A DNA stretch of 64,000 bases from Sphingomonas caeni (GCF_026013415.1 NZ_JAPDOK010000009.1:1-64000), one strand, 5' to 3'; shown: positions 1 to 9,066, counted from the first letter of the stretch. Numbers and translations: made by a program. Notes: generated from the sequence alone by a model not told the origin.

Positions 1-74
1 GTCAAAACAAGTCTGTCCATCCGCAGTTTGAATCAGAATTTACACTCTTAGGGAATCCTGAATCTCAACAGACC

Positions 75-695
75 CTAGAGCGAGGCCAACGAGCCGAGGA
101 ACGCGGCGATCCTGCCCGGATCCTTGACGCCAGGTGCCGATTCGACGCCCGAGGAGACATCGACTAGCTCGGCACCCGTCACCCGCGCCGCCTCGATCAC
201 ATTGCCCGGGTCGAGCCCGCCGGAAAGCGCCCATTGCACCGGATGGCGAAAGCCCTGGAGCAGGGTCCAGTCGAAGCGCAGCCCCATCCCCCCGGGAAGC
301 GCGCCCTCGGGGGTCTTGGCGTCATAAAGGACGCGCTCGACCGCGCCGCGGAAGCCGGAAGCGGCATCCAGATCGGCGCGCGTCTTGACCGCCACCGCCG
401 CCCAGACCGGCAGCTGCATCGACGCGGCGCGCTCGGGCGTCACCTTGTGGAGCTGGAGCGTATCGATTCCACAGGCGATCGCGCCGTCGAGGAGGTCGGC
501 ATCGGGATCGACGAACACGCCCACCTTGCCGATATGCGCAGGCACCCGCGCGATCAGTTGGCGCGCGCGGTCGAAGCTCAGATGGCGGGGGGAGGGCGGG
601 AAGAAGACGAAGCCGACATGGCTCGCCCCGCCCGCGATCGCCGCGTCGAGCGTTTCGGGCGTCGAAAGGCCGCAGATCTTGGCGGTAACGGGCAT
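75..695 (-). CDS. trpF: phosphoribosylanthranilate isomerase
   Basis: Isomerises N-(5-phosphoribosyl)anthranilate to the deoxyribulose phosphate in tryptophan synthesis; cytosolic single TIM barrel of 206 residues, normal for the family. KICG at residues 6-9 carries the catalytic-base Cys8, VLYDAK places the catalytic acid at Asp125, and VSSGVE (180-185) is the C-terminal phosphate-binding loop. The 74 bp downstream are A/T-rich and hold no recognisable gene, so the trpB expected next to it is not visible. In sphingomonads trpF commonly adjoins pyrF (family knowledge); here a block of secreted-protein genes separates them. Confidence 0.96.
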   Translation of the reverse strand: MPVTAKICGLSTPETLDAAIAGGASHVGFVFFPPSPRHLSFDRARQLIARVPAHIGKVGVFVDPDADLLDGAIACGIDTLQLHKVTPERAASMQLPVWAAVAVKTRADLDAASGFRGAVERVLYDAKTPEGALPGGMGLRFDWTLLQGFRHPVQWALSGGLDPGNVIEAARVTGAELVDVSSGVESAPGVKDPGRIAAFLGSLASL

Positions 696-780
696 GACGC
701 TTCCCTAGGCAGGTTCGCGGCGGTTGACCATGGCCCGGCTGCCGCTAGGCTCATGCTCGAGGATCCGGGGGAGGGGCAGC

Positions 781-1236
781 ATGTTTTCGAGGGCGTTTGC
801 GGTACTTCTTCTGTCCACCATCGCGTCGCCGGCGCTGGCGCAGGATTGGCGGATGATCTCGACATCGGCCGATCGTGGCGCGGCGATGCTGATCGATGCC
901 CAGACCGTGACCAACGCCGCCAACGACGTCCATGGGGTCGATATCCTGATTGTGATCAAGGCCGGTGGCGCGCCGATGGATGCGGTGCTTTCCGAGACGC
1001 GGATCGATTGCCCGGGGAACAAGATCCGCGTCGGCAAATCGACCTCCTACAATGCTGCCGGCAAGCTGCTGCAGGTCGAGGAGGACCGGCCCGAATTCGG
1101 CTGGGATCCGCTGATCGAGGGCAGCAACTATGCCGCGGTTGCCGATGTCGTCTGCGGCAGGACGAAAATGCCGGCCACCCGGTTCGGGCCGGCGCTTCCG
1201 ATCGGGCCGGTGCGCGCGTTGCTCGCAAAGTCCTGA
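781..1236 (+). CDS. secreted two-cysteine protein, adhesin-E-like (paralogue 1)
   Basis: Exported protein of 151 residues and unknown function. A signal peptide (about residues 1-20) ends ASPALA before QDWRMIS. Two cysteines are conserved in all five local paralogues, here in IDCPGN and VVCGRT, and probably form a disulfide. The layout (WR-x-V start, early acidic residue after a hydrophobic strand, Cys near the middle, Cys near the end) resembles the surface-adhesin protein E fold, but that is inference. I chose the ATG at 781, not the in-frame one at 724, because it begins the signal peptide and follows a GGGGGAGGGG ribosome-binding site. Confidence 0.82.
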   Translation: MFSRAFAVLLLSTIASPALAQDWRMISTSADRGAAMLIDAQTVTNAANDVHGVDILIVIKAGGAPMDAVLSETRIDCPGNKIRVGKSTSYNAAGKLLQVEEDRPEFGWDPLIEGSNYAAVADVVCGRTKMPATRFGPALPIGPVRALLAKS

Positions 1237-1304
1237 GGGGGATCGCGGCGGTTGACCCCGCCTCGGCGGGCGCTAACCTGACGGTGCGGAGCGGGGAGTC
1301 TAGC

Positions 1305-1730
1305 ATGGTTTTGAAATCATTCGGGATTGCTGCGGCGTTGCTCATTTCGGGCACCGCGCATGCTCAGGACTGGCGCAAGGTGAGCGAGGGTTCGACCACC
1401 GGCTCGACCTTCTTCCTCGACGCAGACGGCGCGGGCAAGCCGCAGGCCCTGTCGCGCGGCCATGTGTTCGTGCGGCTGGGCGCCAACGAGGACGGGATCA
1501 GCGCGATCGAAACGACGCTCGAGTTCGAATGCGCAACCGGGCGGATGCGCGTGGTCACGATGCGCGGCTATGACGCCGACCACAAGCCGATGGACGAGCA
1601 TCCGGGCGCCGATAGCTGGGATACGCCGGGGCCGAATACCCAGTTCGGCGTGGTGGGCGAGCTGGTGTGCGGCAAGGAGCCGATGCCCGGGCAAAGCTAT
1701 GGCTCGGCGCTGCCCTTTACAGGCGGCTAA
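1305..1730 (+). CDS. secreted two-cysteine protein, adhesin-E-like (paralogue 2)
   Basis: 141 residues; signal peptide ending GTAHA before QDWRKVSEG. The shared cysteines are in FECATG and LVCGKE. It is a diverged sister of the preceding gene, 68 bp away and on the same strand. The ATG at 1305 follows a GGGGAG box and starts the signal peptide. Its stop overlaps by 4 bp the stop of the convergent GNAT gene. Function unknown; the periplasm or cell surface is the likely location. Confidence 0.82.
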   Translation: MVLKSFGIAAALLISGTAHAQDWRKVSEGSTTGSTFFLDADGAGKPQALSRGHVFVRLGANEDGISAIETTLEFECATGRMRVVTMRGYDADHKPMDEHPGADSWDTPGPNTQFGVVGELVCGKEPMPGQSYGSALPFTGG

Positions 1731-2242
1731 GAGAATGGCTTGACCAGCACGGTCATGTAGAGCGGCGGGTCCATCGCGATCGGGAAGTCGCGCCGCTCGC
1801 CCGAGCGGGCATAGCCGAGCCGCTCGTACCAGGCGATCAGCTCGGCGCGCTGCTCGATCACGGTCATCTCGATCCGCTCGGCGCCGAAATCCTCGCGGGC
1901 CATATCCTCGGCGGCGGCGGTGAGCTTTCGCCCGATCCCTCCGGCCTGGAGCAAAGGATCGACGCAGAGCAGCCCCAGATAGGCGGTGCCGCCCCCGCGG
2001 TCCTGGACGTTGACGCAGCCGATGATCGTCTCGCCCTGCTGCGTGATCAGCAGCCGGCTCGCGGGATCGTCGATCAGCCGCGTCAGCGTCTCCAGATCGG
2101 TGCGCTCGCCCTCGGTGATCAGGTCGGCCTCGTGCGTCCAGCCCGCGCGCGCCGCATCGCCGCGATAGGCGCGCTCGACCACGGGGTGGAGCTGGGGAAG
2201 GTCGGCATGGACGGCGGCGCGGATCTGTAGGGCAGCGTTCAT
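1727..2242 (-). CDS. GNAT family N-acetyltransferase
   Basis: 171-residue acetyltransferase using acetyl-CoA; substrate not predictable. The middle carries the family signature: a beta strand LGLLCVDP followed by LLQAGGIGRKL, the QxxGxG pyrophosphate-binding loop (about residues 99-104), and the C-terminal WYERLGYARSGE motif. The start at 2242 gives a complete GNAT N terminus (MNAALQIRAAVHADL). It lies on the opposite strand in the middle of the array of secreted paralogues, between copies 2 and 3. Confidence 0.88.
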   Translation of the reverse strand: MNAALQIRAAVHADLPQLHPVVERAYRGDAARAGWTHEADLITEGERTDLETLTRLIDDPASRLLITQQGETIIGCVNVQDRGGGTAYLGLLCVDPLLQAGGIGRKLTAAAEDMAREDFGAERIEMTVIEQRAELIAWYERLGYARSGERRDFPIAMDPPLYMTVLVKPFS

Positions 2243-2305
2243 ATCGCGCCGCCTATAGAAGGGCTTGGGCCGGCGCGATATGCTTGAAGTCGAAGGGAGA
2301 CGGGG

Positions 2306-2740
2306 ATGATTCGCATCGCATTGACGCTGGGTTTGCTGACCCTGGCGCTCCCCGCCCAGGCGCAGGACTGGCGGCTGGTCACCGCCGACAAGGGCGGGCC
2401 GGTCGTGTTCATCGATGCGAAGAGTCCCGCCGGCACCGGGGATACGACCCGTTCCGGGATCATGCTGCTGGTCAACCCGCCCGGCGCCGGGGACTCGGAA
2501 GCGATCCGGTTTCTGGTCGAGGTCGACTGCGCCGCGCCGCGTTACCATGTGCTCACGACCTGGAGTCTCGATGCCGATGGCAATGAAGAGGAGGGCCATG
2601 AAACCGGGGCCGGCTGGCGCGACACGACCGGCGGTAACGGCAAGAACGCCACCGAGCTGATCTGCGGCCGCAAGCCGCTGGCCGACCCCTCGTTCGGGGC
2701 CAAGCCGCCGATCGCCGAAGCGCGCGGGATGATGGACTGA
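2306..2740 (+). CDS. secreted two-cysteine protein, adhesin-E-like (paralogue 3)
   Basis: 144 residues; signal peptide ending LPAQA before QDWRLVTADKG. Conserved cysteines in VDCAAP and LICGRK; FIDAKS corresponds to the acidic strand seen in the other copies. AGGGAGACGGGG precedes the ATG. It is followed after 5 bp by paralogue 4, so the two are probably co-transcribed. Function unknown. Confidence 0.82.
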   Translation: MIRIALTLGLLTLALPAQAQDWRLVTADKGGPVVFIDAKSPAGTGDTTRSGIMLLVNPPGAGDSEAIRFLVEVDCAAPRYHVLTTWSLDADGNEEEGHETGAGWRDTTGGNGKNATELICGRKPLADPSFGAKPPIAEARGMMD

Positions 2741-2745
2741 TCGCG

Positions 2746-3192
2746 ATGCACAAGCTCCTGCTCGCCGCCGCGCTCACGCTCTTCCCCGCCGCCGCGCATG
2801 CCGAGGATTGGGTGCTCGTCAGCGTCGCCGAAAGTCGCATGGGCGCCTTTTTCGTCGATGTGGACAGCATCGAGACCGACGGCGCGATCCGCAGCGGCCG
2901 GGTGCTCGCGGTGCTGCGCCTCGATGATCACGGCCGCGCCGCCGCGCTCTCGCCGATCTCGTTCGACTGTAAGGGCCGCCGCCGGATGATCGGCGAGGGC
3001 GACGATTACGACATCAACGGCGCGGTGGTCCGTCACACCGAGCCCGCGACGTGGCGCGATATCCAGCCCGGCACCACTTATGAGGAGCTGCTCGAAATGG
3101 TGTGCGGCGAAAAGCCGTTCGGCGACCGGCATTTCGGATCGAAGCCGCCGATCGGCGAGGGTCGGGCGCTGCTCGAAGCCGGCGATTCCTGA
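2746..3192 (+). CDS. secreted two-cysteine protein, adhesin-E-like (paralogue 4)
   Basis: 148 residues; signal peptide ending AAAHA before EDWVLVSVAES, the one copy without the QDWR mature start. FFVDVDSIETDG is the clearest match to the adhesin-E-type strand FYIDPxSI (family resemblance from memory). Cysteines are in FDCKGR and MVCGEK, with ATWRDIQPGTTYEELLEMVC at the end. It shares a KPPIGEGR/KPPIAEAR tail with paralogue 3, so these two look like the most recent duplicates. Confidence 0.82.
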   Translation: MHKLLLAAALTLFPAAAHAEDWVLVSVAESRMGAFFVDVDSIETDGAIRSGRVLAVLRLDDHGRAAALSPISFDCKGRRRMIGEGDDYDINGAVVRHTEPATWRDIQPGTTYEELLEMVCGEKPFGDRHFGSKPPIGEGRALLEAGDS

Positions 3193-3219
3193 CACCGGCA
3201 TCGTTTCAAGGGAGGGCAT

Positions 3220-3684
3220 ATGCTGCGCATTGCATCGATCGCATTCGGACTGCTCACGGCCAGCGCCGCGCAGGCCCAGGATTGGCGGCTGGTCAGCCTG
3301 GGGACCGACCCCGAGGTCGCCATCATCATCGATGCGAATATCGACCGGAGCGATCCGGCGCGGCCGATCGCCTGGGTGCCGCTCATCTATCCCGCCGGCA
3401 AGGAGTTCGCCTATGTGAAGGGGCAGATCGCCTTCGATTGCGCGCGCAAGATGACGCGCGGACTTCAGGGCAAGGCCTATGACGAAGCGGGCAAGGTCCT
3501 GATCGATGCGGGGGAGCAGGAGGATTGGCAGGCGCCGGCGTCGGGATCGGCGTTCGAACTCGCCTTTGACGTGGTCTGCGAAAATGCGCCGATGGGCGAG
3601 AGCCTGGGGACCGGGAGCGCCCTGCCGACCGCGAAGGCGCGCGAGACCCTTGCAAAGGGGCTGGCCGCCGAGGCGCGGCGTTAG
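3220..3684 (+). CDS. secreted two-cysteine protein, adhesin-E-like (paralogue 5)
   Basis: 154 residues; signal peptide ending ASAAQA before QDWRLVSLGTD. Cysteines in FDCARK and VVCENA. AGGGAGG sits 7 bp before the ATG. It is the last of the five copies and the most diverged in the middle. Its stop overlaps the stop of the convergent hypothetical gene by 4 bp. Function unknown. Confidence 0.82.
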   Translation: MLRIASIAFGLLTASAAQAQDWRLVSLGTDPEVAIIIDANIDRSDPARPIAWVPLIYPAGKEFAYVKGQIAFDCARKMTRGLQGKAYDEAGKVLIDAGEQEDWQAPASGSAFELAFDVVCENAPMGESLGTGSALPTAKARETLAKGLAAEARR

Positions 3685-4028
3685 CCCTGGAAGGACCGGG
3701 TTCCGCGGCGCGTCGCGAAGGTCTTTTCGGGGTCTTCCTGCACATGATAGGCGAAGTGAAGCCGCGCGCCGTCGCGAAGCGTGCGGGTTTCGTAGCCCGG
3801 ATGGAGGCGTGGCGCTTTCCATTGCTGCGCAACGACCGCGACGGGCTCGTCGTCGAGGATCGCCACCCAGCTGGCCTCTCCGCACGAGATACGGGCAAGA
3901 TAGTCCGAGGCGATCCGCCCGATCGCTTCACCGAGCGGTAGCGCGTCATCGACCGTGACCGTCTGTTCGTGCTGGGCAAACACGTCGTCGCCGGCGCAAA
4001 CGCTGTCCCGCGTCAGCGCGATCCGCAT
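3681..4028 (-). CDS. hypothetical protein downstream of pyrF
   Basis: 115 residues, no signal peptide, no membrane segment and no family that I recognise. It contains SWVAILDDEPVAVVAQQW, which looks like part of a small alpha/beta or beta-sandwich domain, and an acidic N-terminal half. It begins 1 bp after the pyrF stop, so it is very probably translated from the lapA-pyrF message. The start at 4028 was chosen for that spacing; an upstream in-frame start would overlap pyrF heavily. Confidence 0.6.
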   Translation of the reverse strand: MRIALTRDSVCAGDDVFAQHEQTVTVDDALPLGEAIGRIASDYLARISCGEASWVAILDDEPVAVVAQQWKAPRLHPGYETRTLRDGARLHFAYHVQEDPEKTFATRRGTRSFQG

Positions 4029-4029
4029 G

Positions 4030-4704
4030 TCACAGCGTCGCTTCGATCGCGCGCGCTGCCATGTCCGGATCGCCGGCCTGGGTGATCGGGCGGCCAACCA
4101 CCAGGATTGAAGCACCGTCGTCGAGCGCCTGGCGCGGGGTGACGACGCGCTTCTGGTCGCCGTGATGCCCGTCGGCAGGGCGCACCCCGGGGACGACGAA
4201 GAAGCCGTGCGGCCAGGCGCGGTGCGCGGCCTTCACCTCGTTGCCCGAGCAGACGATGCCGTCGAGTCCGGCGGATTTCGCCAGTTCGGCGAGGCGGACG
4301 ACCTGCTCGTGCGGATCAGGCGCGAGGCCGATCGATTCGAGGTCGGAAGGGTCGAGGCTGGTGAGCATCGTCACCGCGACGACCTTGGTTCCCGTAGGCG
4401 CAGAGGCCTTGGCATCCTCCATCATCGCGAGGCCTCCGGCGGCGTGCACCGTCAGGATCGCGGGATTGAGCGGACGCAGCGCCTGGATCGCCTTGCCGAC
4501 GGTATTGGGGATGTCGTGGAACTTCAGATCGAGGAAGATCGGCAGTCCGATATCGGCCATTTCGTGCACGCCCGCGCGCCCGTTCGCCATGAAGAATTCG
4601 AGGCCGAGCTTGATCCCGCCGACATGGTTGCGGACCCGGTTCGCGAGCTCCTTCGCCCGCCCCAGATCGGGTGTGTCGAGCGCGACATAGATGCGCGTGC
4701 TCAC
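4030..4704 (-). CDS. pyrF: orotidine 5'-phosphate decarboxylase
   Basis: Decarboxylates OMP to UMP, the last step of pyrimidine synthesis. 224 residues, normal length. The catalytic signature DLKFHDIPNT is at residues 59-68 (Asp59, Lys61, Asp64), and the C-terminal phosphate loop VPGVRP is followed by VVGRPIT. The start is GTG, and GTGA overlaps the stop of the upstream lapA-like gene, which suggests translational coupling. Confidence 0.97.
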   Translation of the reverse strand: MSTRIYVALDTPDLGRAKELANRVRNHVGGIKLGLEFFMANGRAGVHEMADIGLPIFLDLKFHDIPNTVGKAIQALRPLNPAILTVHAAGGLAMMEDAKASAPTGTKVVAVTMLTSLDPSDLESIGLAPDPHEQVVRLAELAKSAGLDGIVCSGNEVKAAHRAWPHGFFVVPGVRPADGHHGDQKRVVTPRQALDDGASILVVGRPITQAGDPDMAARAIEATL

Positions 4705-5018
4705 GGGCTCACCTCCAGTAGCGGCGGGCTGGGATCGAGCGGCTCGGCTGGCGCCGGGTCGCCCACCGCGCGCAGGACCTCGAGCGCGCGCTCGAGCCCG
4801 GCGATCCGCTGCCTGGTGCGCCAGCGCAGCGCGTGATAGGCGGTCAGCGCGGGGAGGAGGCCGGCGAGGAAGACGAGGATAAGCATCAACGGCAGGCTGA
4901 AATCGGCGATCAGGCCGCCCCAGAGATGGATGCTCACCCGCTCGTCGCCATTGGTGATCACGAAGGCCGCGACGAGGCCGCCCAGCAACAGCCAGAACAG
5001 CACCTTCAGAAACCGCAT
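4701..5018 (-). CDS. LapA/DUF1049-domain membrane protein
   Basis: 105 residues with two transmembrane helices (about residues 5-22 and 37-55) and an Arg-rich cytoplasmic segment followed by a Pro-rich tail: the layout of LapA/DUF1049 inner-membrane proteins. It is the first gene of the lapA-pyrF unit and overlaps pyrF by 4 bp. The ATG at 5018 (MRFLKVLFW) is preferred over one ten codons upstream because GGAAGGGAG lies just before it. Confidence 0.82.
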   Translation of the reverse strand: MRFLKVLFWLLLGGLVAAFVITNGDERVSIHLWGGLIADFSLPLMLILVFLAGLLPALTAYHALRWRTRQRIAGLERALEVLRAVGDPAPAEPLDPSPPLLEVSP

Positions 5019-5105
5019 CCCGCTCCCTTCCGCTTGGGCATCGCCCAACCTTAGGACGATGGGCGCGGGTTTGCCAGTCTGGGGTTGCTCCGCTTAGGAT
5101 CGGAC

Positions 5106-5549
5106 ATGGCTCATGATCCCGCGCTCGTCACTCGAGCCTATCAGCTGGCGCTCAAATCCTATGAGGAGGGCGGCTGCCCGATCGGATCGGTGCTGGCGCG
5201 CGGCTCCGAAATCCTCGGCGAGGGGCATAACCAGCGCGTCCAGAAGGGCGACCCGATCGCGCATGGCGAGATGGACGCGCTCCGCAATGCCGGGCGGCAG
5301 GCGAGCTATGCCGGGACCACGCTCTACACCTCGCTCAGCCCGTGCATGATGTGCGCGGGCACGATCGTGCAGTTCAAGATCCCGCACGTCGTGGTGGCGG
5401 AGAACACGACTTTCGGCGGCAACGAGGATTTCCTGCGTTCTCACGGGGTGACGGTCGAGATCGTCGATGATCGGCGCTGCATCGATCTGATGCGCCGCTT
5501 CATCGCCGAGAAGCCGGCGCTGTGGAACGAGGATATCGCCGAGGATTAG
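5106..5549 (+). CDS. cytosine deaminase, fungal Fcy1 type
   Basis: 147-residue zinc deaminase of the small CDA fold. Zinc and catalytic residues are His53-x-Glu55 (AHGEM) and Cys80/Cys83 (PCMMC). Beyond the common core it matches yeast cytosine deaminase in residues that close over the base: GHNQR with Asn42, Phe103 in NTTFGG, and the C-terminal WNEDIAE (Trp140, Asp143), where yeast has WFEDIGE. That tail is absent from TadA and guanine deaminases as I know them, so hydrolysis of cytosine to uracil is the best guess. The start at 5106 (MAHDPAL) avoids an implausible upstream extension. Confidence 0.85.
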   Translation: MAHDPALVTRAYQLALKSYEEGGCPIGSVLARGSEILGEGHNQRVQKGDPIAHGEMDALRNAGRQASYAGTTLYTSLSPCMMCAGTIVQFKIPHVVVAENTTFGGNEDFLRSHGVTVEIVDDRRCIDLMRRFIAEKPALWNEDIAED

Positions 5550-7158
5550 CGCCGCGCCGCCGCGCTCGCATTGCGGATCTTCTCGAACTCGAAGCCGGTG
5601 CGCCAGCGTGGCCACAAGCCGTTATTGGCGATGCGCAGGCCCATCAGGTAATAGAGGTCGACATCCTGCGCCGCTCCGCGCAAATCCCATGCCGCATCCC
5701 AGGTGTCGCAGGCCTGATGATAGCATTTCATGTAACCGTCGAGCCAAGCCTGCCCCGCCGCGAGCCCGCCCTCGGCGAGATCGGGCGCGCCGCCCAATTG
5801 CATGATCAGCAGCGACGGCACGCCCCGCCGCGCGACCGAGAAATGATCGGCGCGGAAATAAAGGCCGCGCTCGGAGAAGGTCTCGCCCACCACCGTGCGG
5901 CCCTGCCCGGCGGCGACGGCCATCAGCATCGTGTCCAGCGACGAATTGCCGTTGCCGACCAGCACGACATTCCGCGACGGCCCCGCCGTATTGAGGATGT
6001 CGAGCGTCAGGTTCGCGGCGGTGGTCTCCAACGGATAGAGCGGGTGGCTGGCATAATATTCGGAGCCAAGCAGCCCGCGCTCCTCGCCGGTCCACAGCGC
6101 GAAGACGAGGGTGCGGTCGGGCCGCTTGCCCGCCTTGAACAGCCGCGCCAGTTCGAGCACGCCCGCCACGCCCATCGCATCGTCGTTCGCGCCCGGGCGG
6201 ATCGTGCCGTCGGCGGCCTTGCCGTATGCGTCCCAATGCGCGCCGAACATCACCGTCTCGTTCGAATGCCCCTTGCCGGTGAGCCTGGCGATCACGTTGC
6301 GGCTCTCGATCCGCTCGACGCTCACCGGCAGCTCGGCGGAGAAGCGCACGCCCTTGAGCTCGGCCGGCCGGAACTTCGCCGAACGCGCCTGGACTCGCAG
6401 TGCGTTCAGATCGAGCCCGGCGCCGGCGAACATCCGGTCGGCCATGCCGTGCTCGATCCAGCCCTGGAGCACCAGCCGGTTCTCGCCCGGCCGCGCGGGA
6501 ATCGCGTAATTCTCGCCGTTGTTCGCGTTGACCGTGGTCCAGGGATAGCCCGCCCCGCCGGTATCATGGACGATCAGCGCCCCCACCGCGCCGCGCCGCG
6601 CGGCCTCGTCGAACTTGTAGGTCCAGCGGCCATAATAGGTCATCCGCCGCCCGCCGAACCGGCCATTGGCGTCGTCGCTGGCAGTGGCCTCGAAATCGGG
6701 ATCGTTGACCAGGAAGACCGCGACCTTGCCGTGCAGATCGACGCCCTTGAAATCGTCCCAGCCCGCCTCCGGCGCGGTCACGCCATAGCCGACGAATACG
6801 AGGGGCGCGATGACATCGGCCTTGGGATCGTCGCGCACGGTGGTGACGTTGATCTCCCGGCCCTGATGGACCACCGTCGTTCCGATCGCCATCCCGCCCT
6901 CGGGCGAGACGCGGGTATGGATCATCGGCACCTTCTGGATGAAGCTCCCGTCTTCGCCGCCTGGCTCCAGCCCCAGTGTCTTGAACCGCTCGACCAGCCA
7001 GGCGACGGTCTTCGCTTCGCCCGGCGTGCCGGGCCCGCGCCCCTCGAATTCGGGCGAGGCGAGCGTCCTGACCGCCTCCGACATCAGCGCCGGATCGGCG
7101 GCGAGCCGCGGGGTGCTCGCGGCCAGCAGCGCGAGCAAAGGGAGGGCGAGGAAGCGCT

Positions 7159-7162
<4 letters not shown>
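5546..7162 (-). CDS. exported M28 family zinc aminopeptidase with PA domain
   Basis: 538 residues with a signal peptide (about 1-22), so periplasmic or secreted. A protease-associated domain spans roughly 110-260 and the M28 catalytic domain 290-490. The two-zinc site is visible: His309 and Asp311 (AHWDAYG), bridging Asp327 (GANDDAMG), catalytic Glu360 with Glu361 (GEERG), Asp388 and His440. Substrate unknown; probably N-terminal residues of peptides. Its start overlaps the stop of the upstream doxX-like gene (ATGA), and its stop overlaps that of the convergent deaminase gene. Confidence 0.93.
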
Positions 7163-7544
<382 letters not shown>

Positions 7545-7545
<1 letters not shown>

Positions 7546-7931
7546 CAGGGCTTGCCCCGCTGGGCGTCGACGCTCCAAGCCCCGCCGCCGGCCGCGGCCA
7601 GATAGAGGAAGATGAAGCAGTAGAGCATGATCGCCTCGCCGCCATTGGCGCCGGGGAAGAAGCCGTTGGGGGCGTGGAACATGAAATAGCCCACCGCGCA
7701 CATGCCCGAGGCGATGAACGCCGCGCCGCGGGTGAACAGCCCGATCAGGATCAGCGCGCCGCCGACCAGCTCGATCACGCCCGCCGCGAGCAGCATCGGG
7801 GGCAGGGGCGGGGGCACGGGAAAGGGCGGGATATTGAAGAATTTGGAGGTGCCGTGCTGCAGGAAACTCAGCCCTGCGACGATGCGCAGGATGCTGAGGA
7901 GCCTGGGGGTCCAGCTATCGGGAATGGGCAT
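7545..7931 (-). CDS. DoxX family membrane protein (copy 2)
   Basis: 128 residues with four predicted helices and the same architecture as its neighbour: FLQHGTSKFFNIP at the first helix, GLFTRGAAFIASG at the third, and GGAWSVD near the C terminus. The ATG at 7931 (MPIPDSW) has GGGAG 8 bp upstream and aligns with the MPIPSGW start of copy 1, so it is preferred over the ATG 13 codons earlier. First gene of the doxX-doxX-M28 unit. Confidence 0.88.
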
Positions 7932-8021
7932 GGCGTTTCTCCCTGAAGGGTCAGGCGAGGAAGCTGGCACCCGTATCCACCCCGGTCAATCGCCGCGGAT
8001 GGCAACGCTGGGTTTCCCAAA

Positions 8022-8172
8022 CCCCTCTCCCTTTGGGAGAGGGAGGGGCCCGCCGCCGAAGGCGGGGGGAGGGTGAGGGTGGCTTCGCCTCAAAGGTCAG
8101 CGTGCATGGGAAGGTTCACCCTCACCCTTCCGCGCCTGCGGCGCTCCCTCCCTCTCCCGATGGGAGAGGGAT
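8022..8172. repeat. palindromic dispersed repeat, copy 1
   Basis: About 150 bp built from nested inverted repeats: CCCTCTCC...GGGAGAGGG at each end, GCCGCCGAAGGCGGG, and an internal CCCTCACCCTTCC that answers GGGAGGGTGAGGG. A closely related element is at 17922-18044. It sits immediately downstream of the acylphosphatase stop and can form strong hairpins on either strand, so it may serve as a terminator. Confidence 0.8.
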
Positions 8173-8451
8173 TCAGGCCGTAAACCGCTTGGTGAAGCCC
8201 TTGCACCATTTGTCGATCACGTCGGGCACCGCCGAGACATCCTCGACCCGCGCGAGCGGCGGGCCTTCGCGGCAGGCCTCTACCAGTTGCCCGAGCGCTT
8301 CCTCCTCGCCATCGGCCAATATCTCGACCCGCCCGTCGCGCAAATTGCGCACCCAGCCGATCAGCCCGAACCGTTTCGCCGTCCGCACCACCCAGTCGCG
8401 ATAGCTCACGCCCTGAACCCGCCCCGACACGTAGATACGCTGTGTCGCCAT
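8173..8451 (-). CDS. acyP: acylphosphatase
   Basis: 92 residues, the usual size for this small ferredoxin-like enzyme that hydrolyses acyl phosphates. GRVQGVSYRDW carries the substrate-binding Arg18, and GWVRNLRDG carries Asn36, which positions the attacking water. The ATG at 8451 follows GTGAGGGGACC; the longer upstream reading adds 37 unlikely residues. Confidence 0.93.
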   Translation of the reverse strand: MATQRIYVSGRVQGVSYRDWVVRTAKRFGLIGWVRNLRDGRVEILADGEEEALGQLVEACREGPPLARVEDVSAVPDVIDKWCKGFTKRFTA

Positions 8452-8574
8452 GGTCCCCTCACTCTCTTGCGCACCGGAAAACGCCCCGGCCCATGGGCAG
8501 ACTAGCACCCTGGTGGGGAAGGGCACCCTCATGGACCGGCAATTCACCGCAAACCCGCGCAATTCCGTCGCTTT

Positions 8575-9054
8575 TCAGGGATAGGTGACCGCAGTCACCT
8601 CATATTCGCGCTCGCCCGCGGGCAAAGTCACCCGCCTGAGGTCGCCCACCGCGGCCCCGCGCAGCGCCCGGGCGAGCGGCGCGTTCCATCCGATCCGCCC
8701 CGCGCCCGCATCGGCTTCGTCATCACCGACCAAAGTGAGGATGCGCTGATTGTCGTCCTCGTCGGCGATGGTGACGGTGGCGCCGAACCATACCCGTGCG
8801 CGGTCTTCCTGCTTCGAGGGATCGACCACCTTGGCGGCCTTCATCCGCTTCGAGAGCCACCCCAGCCGCCGGTCGATCTCGCGCAGCCGCTTGCGGCCAT
8901 AGATATAGTCGCCATTCTCGCTGCGATCGCCATTCCCCGCCGCCCAGGCGATCGTCTCGACCAGCTTCGGCCGTTCGCCCCCGAACAGCGCGTCATATTC
9001 GGCCTTGAGCGCGGAATAGCCGGCGGGGGTGATGTAATTGGGGCGGTCTTCCAT
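8575..9054 (-). CDS. greB: transcription elongation factor GreB
   Basis: 159 residues. The N-terminal coiled coil carries the acidic tip motif GDRSENGDYIYGRKRLREID, in which the Asp/Glu pair enters the RNA polymerase secondary channel to stimulate cleavage of backtracked RNA; LSKRMKAAKVVDPS favours GreB over GreA. The FKBP-like C-terminal half ends with VTAVTYP. The start at 9054 (MEDRPNYITPAGY) matches family N termini. Transcribed alone, between two repeat-containing gaps. Confidence 0.9.
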   Translation of the reverse strand: MEDRPNYITPAGYSALKAEYDALFGGERPKLVETIAWAAGNGDRSENGDYIYGRKRLREIDRRLGWLSKRMKAAKVVDPSKQEDRARVWFGATVTIADEDDNQRILTLVGDDEADAGAGRIGWNAPLARALRGAAVGDLRRVTLPAGEREYEVTAVTYP

Positions 9055-9066
9055 CTGGCCCCTATA

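Noticed and set aside
234..1730. 498-residue plus-strand frame joining the region opposite trpF with paralogue 2
   Set aside because: Only its last 141 residues, from the ATG at 1305, are a protein; the rest is antisense of trpF and another frame of paralogue 1.
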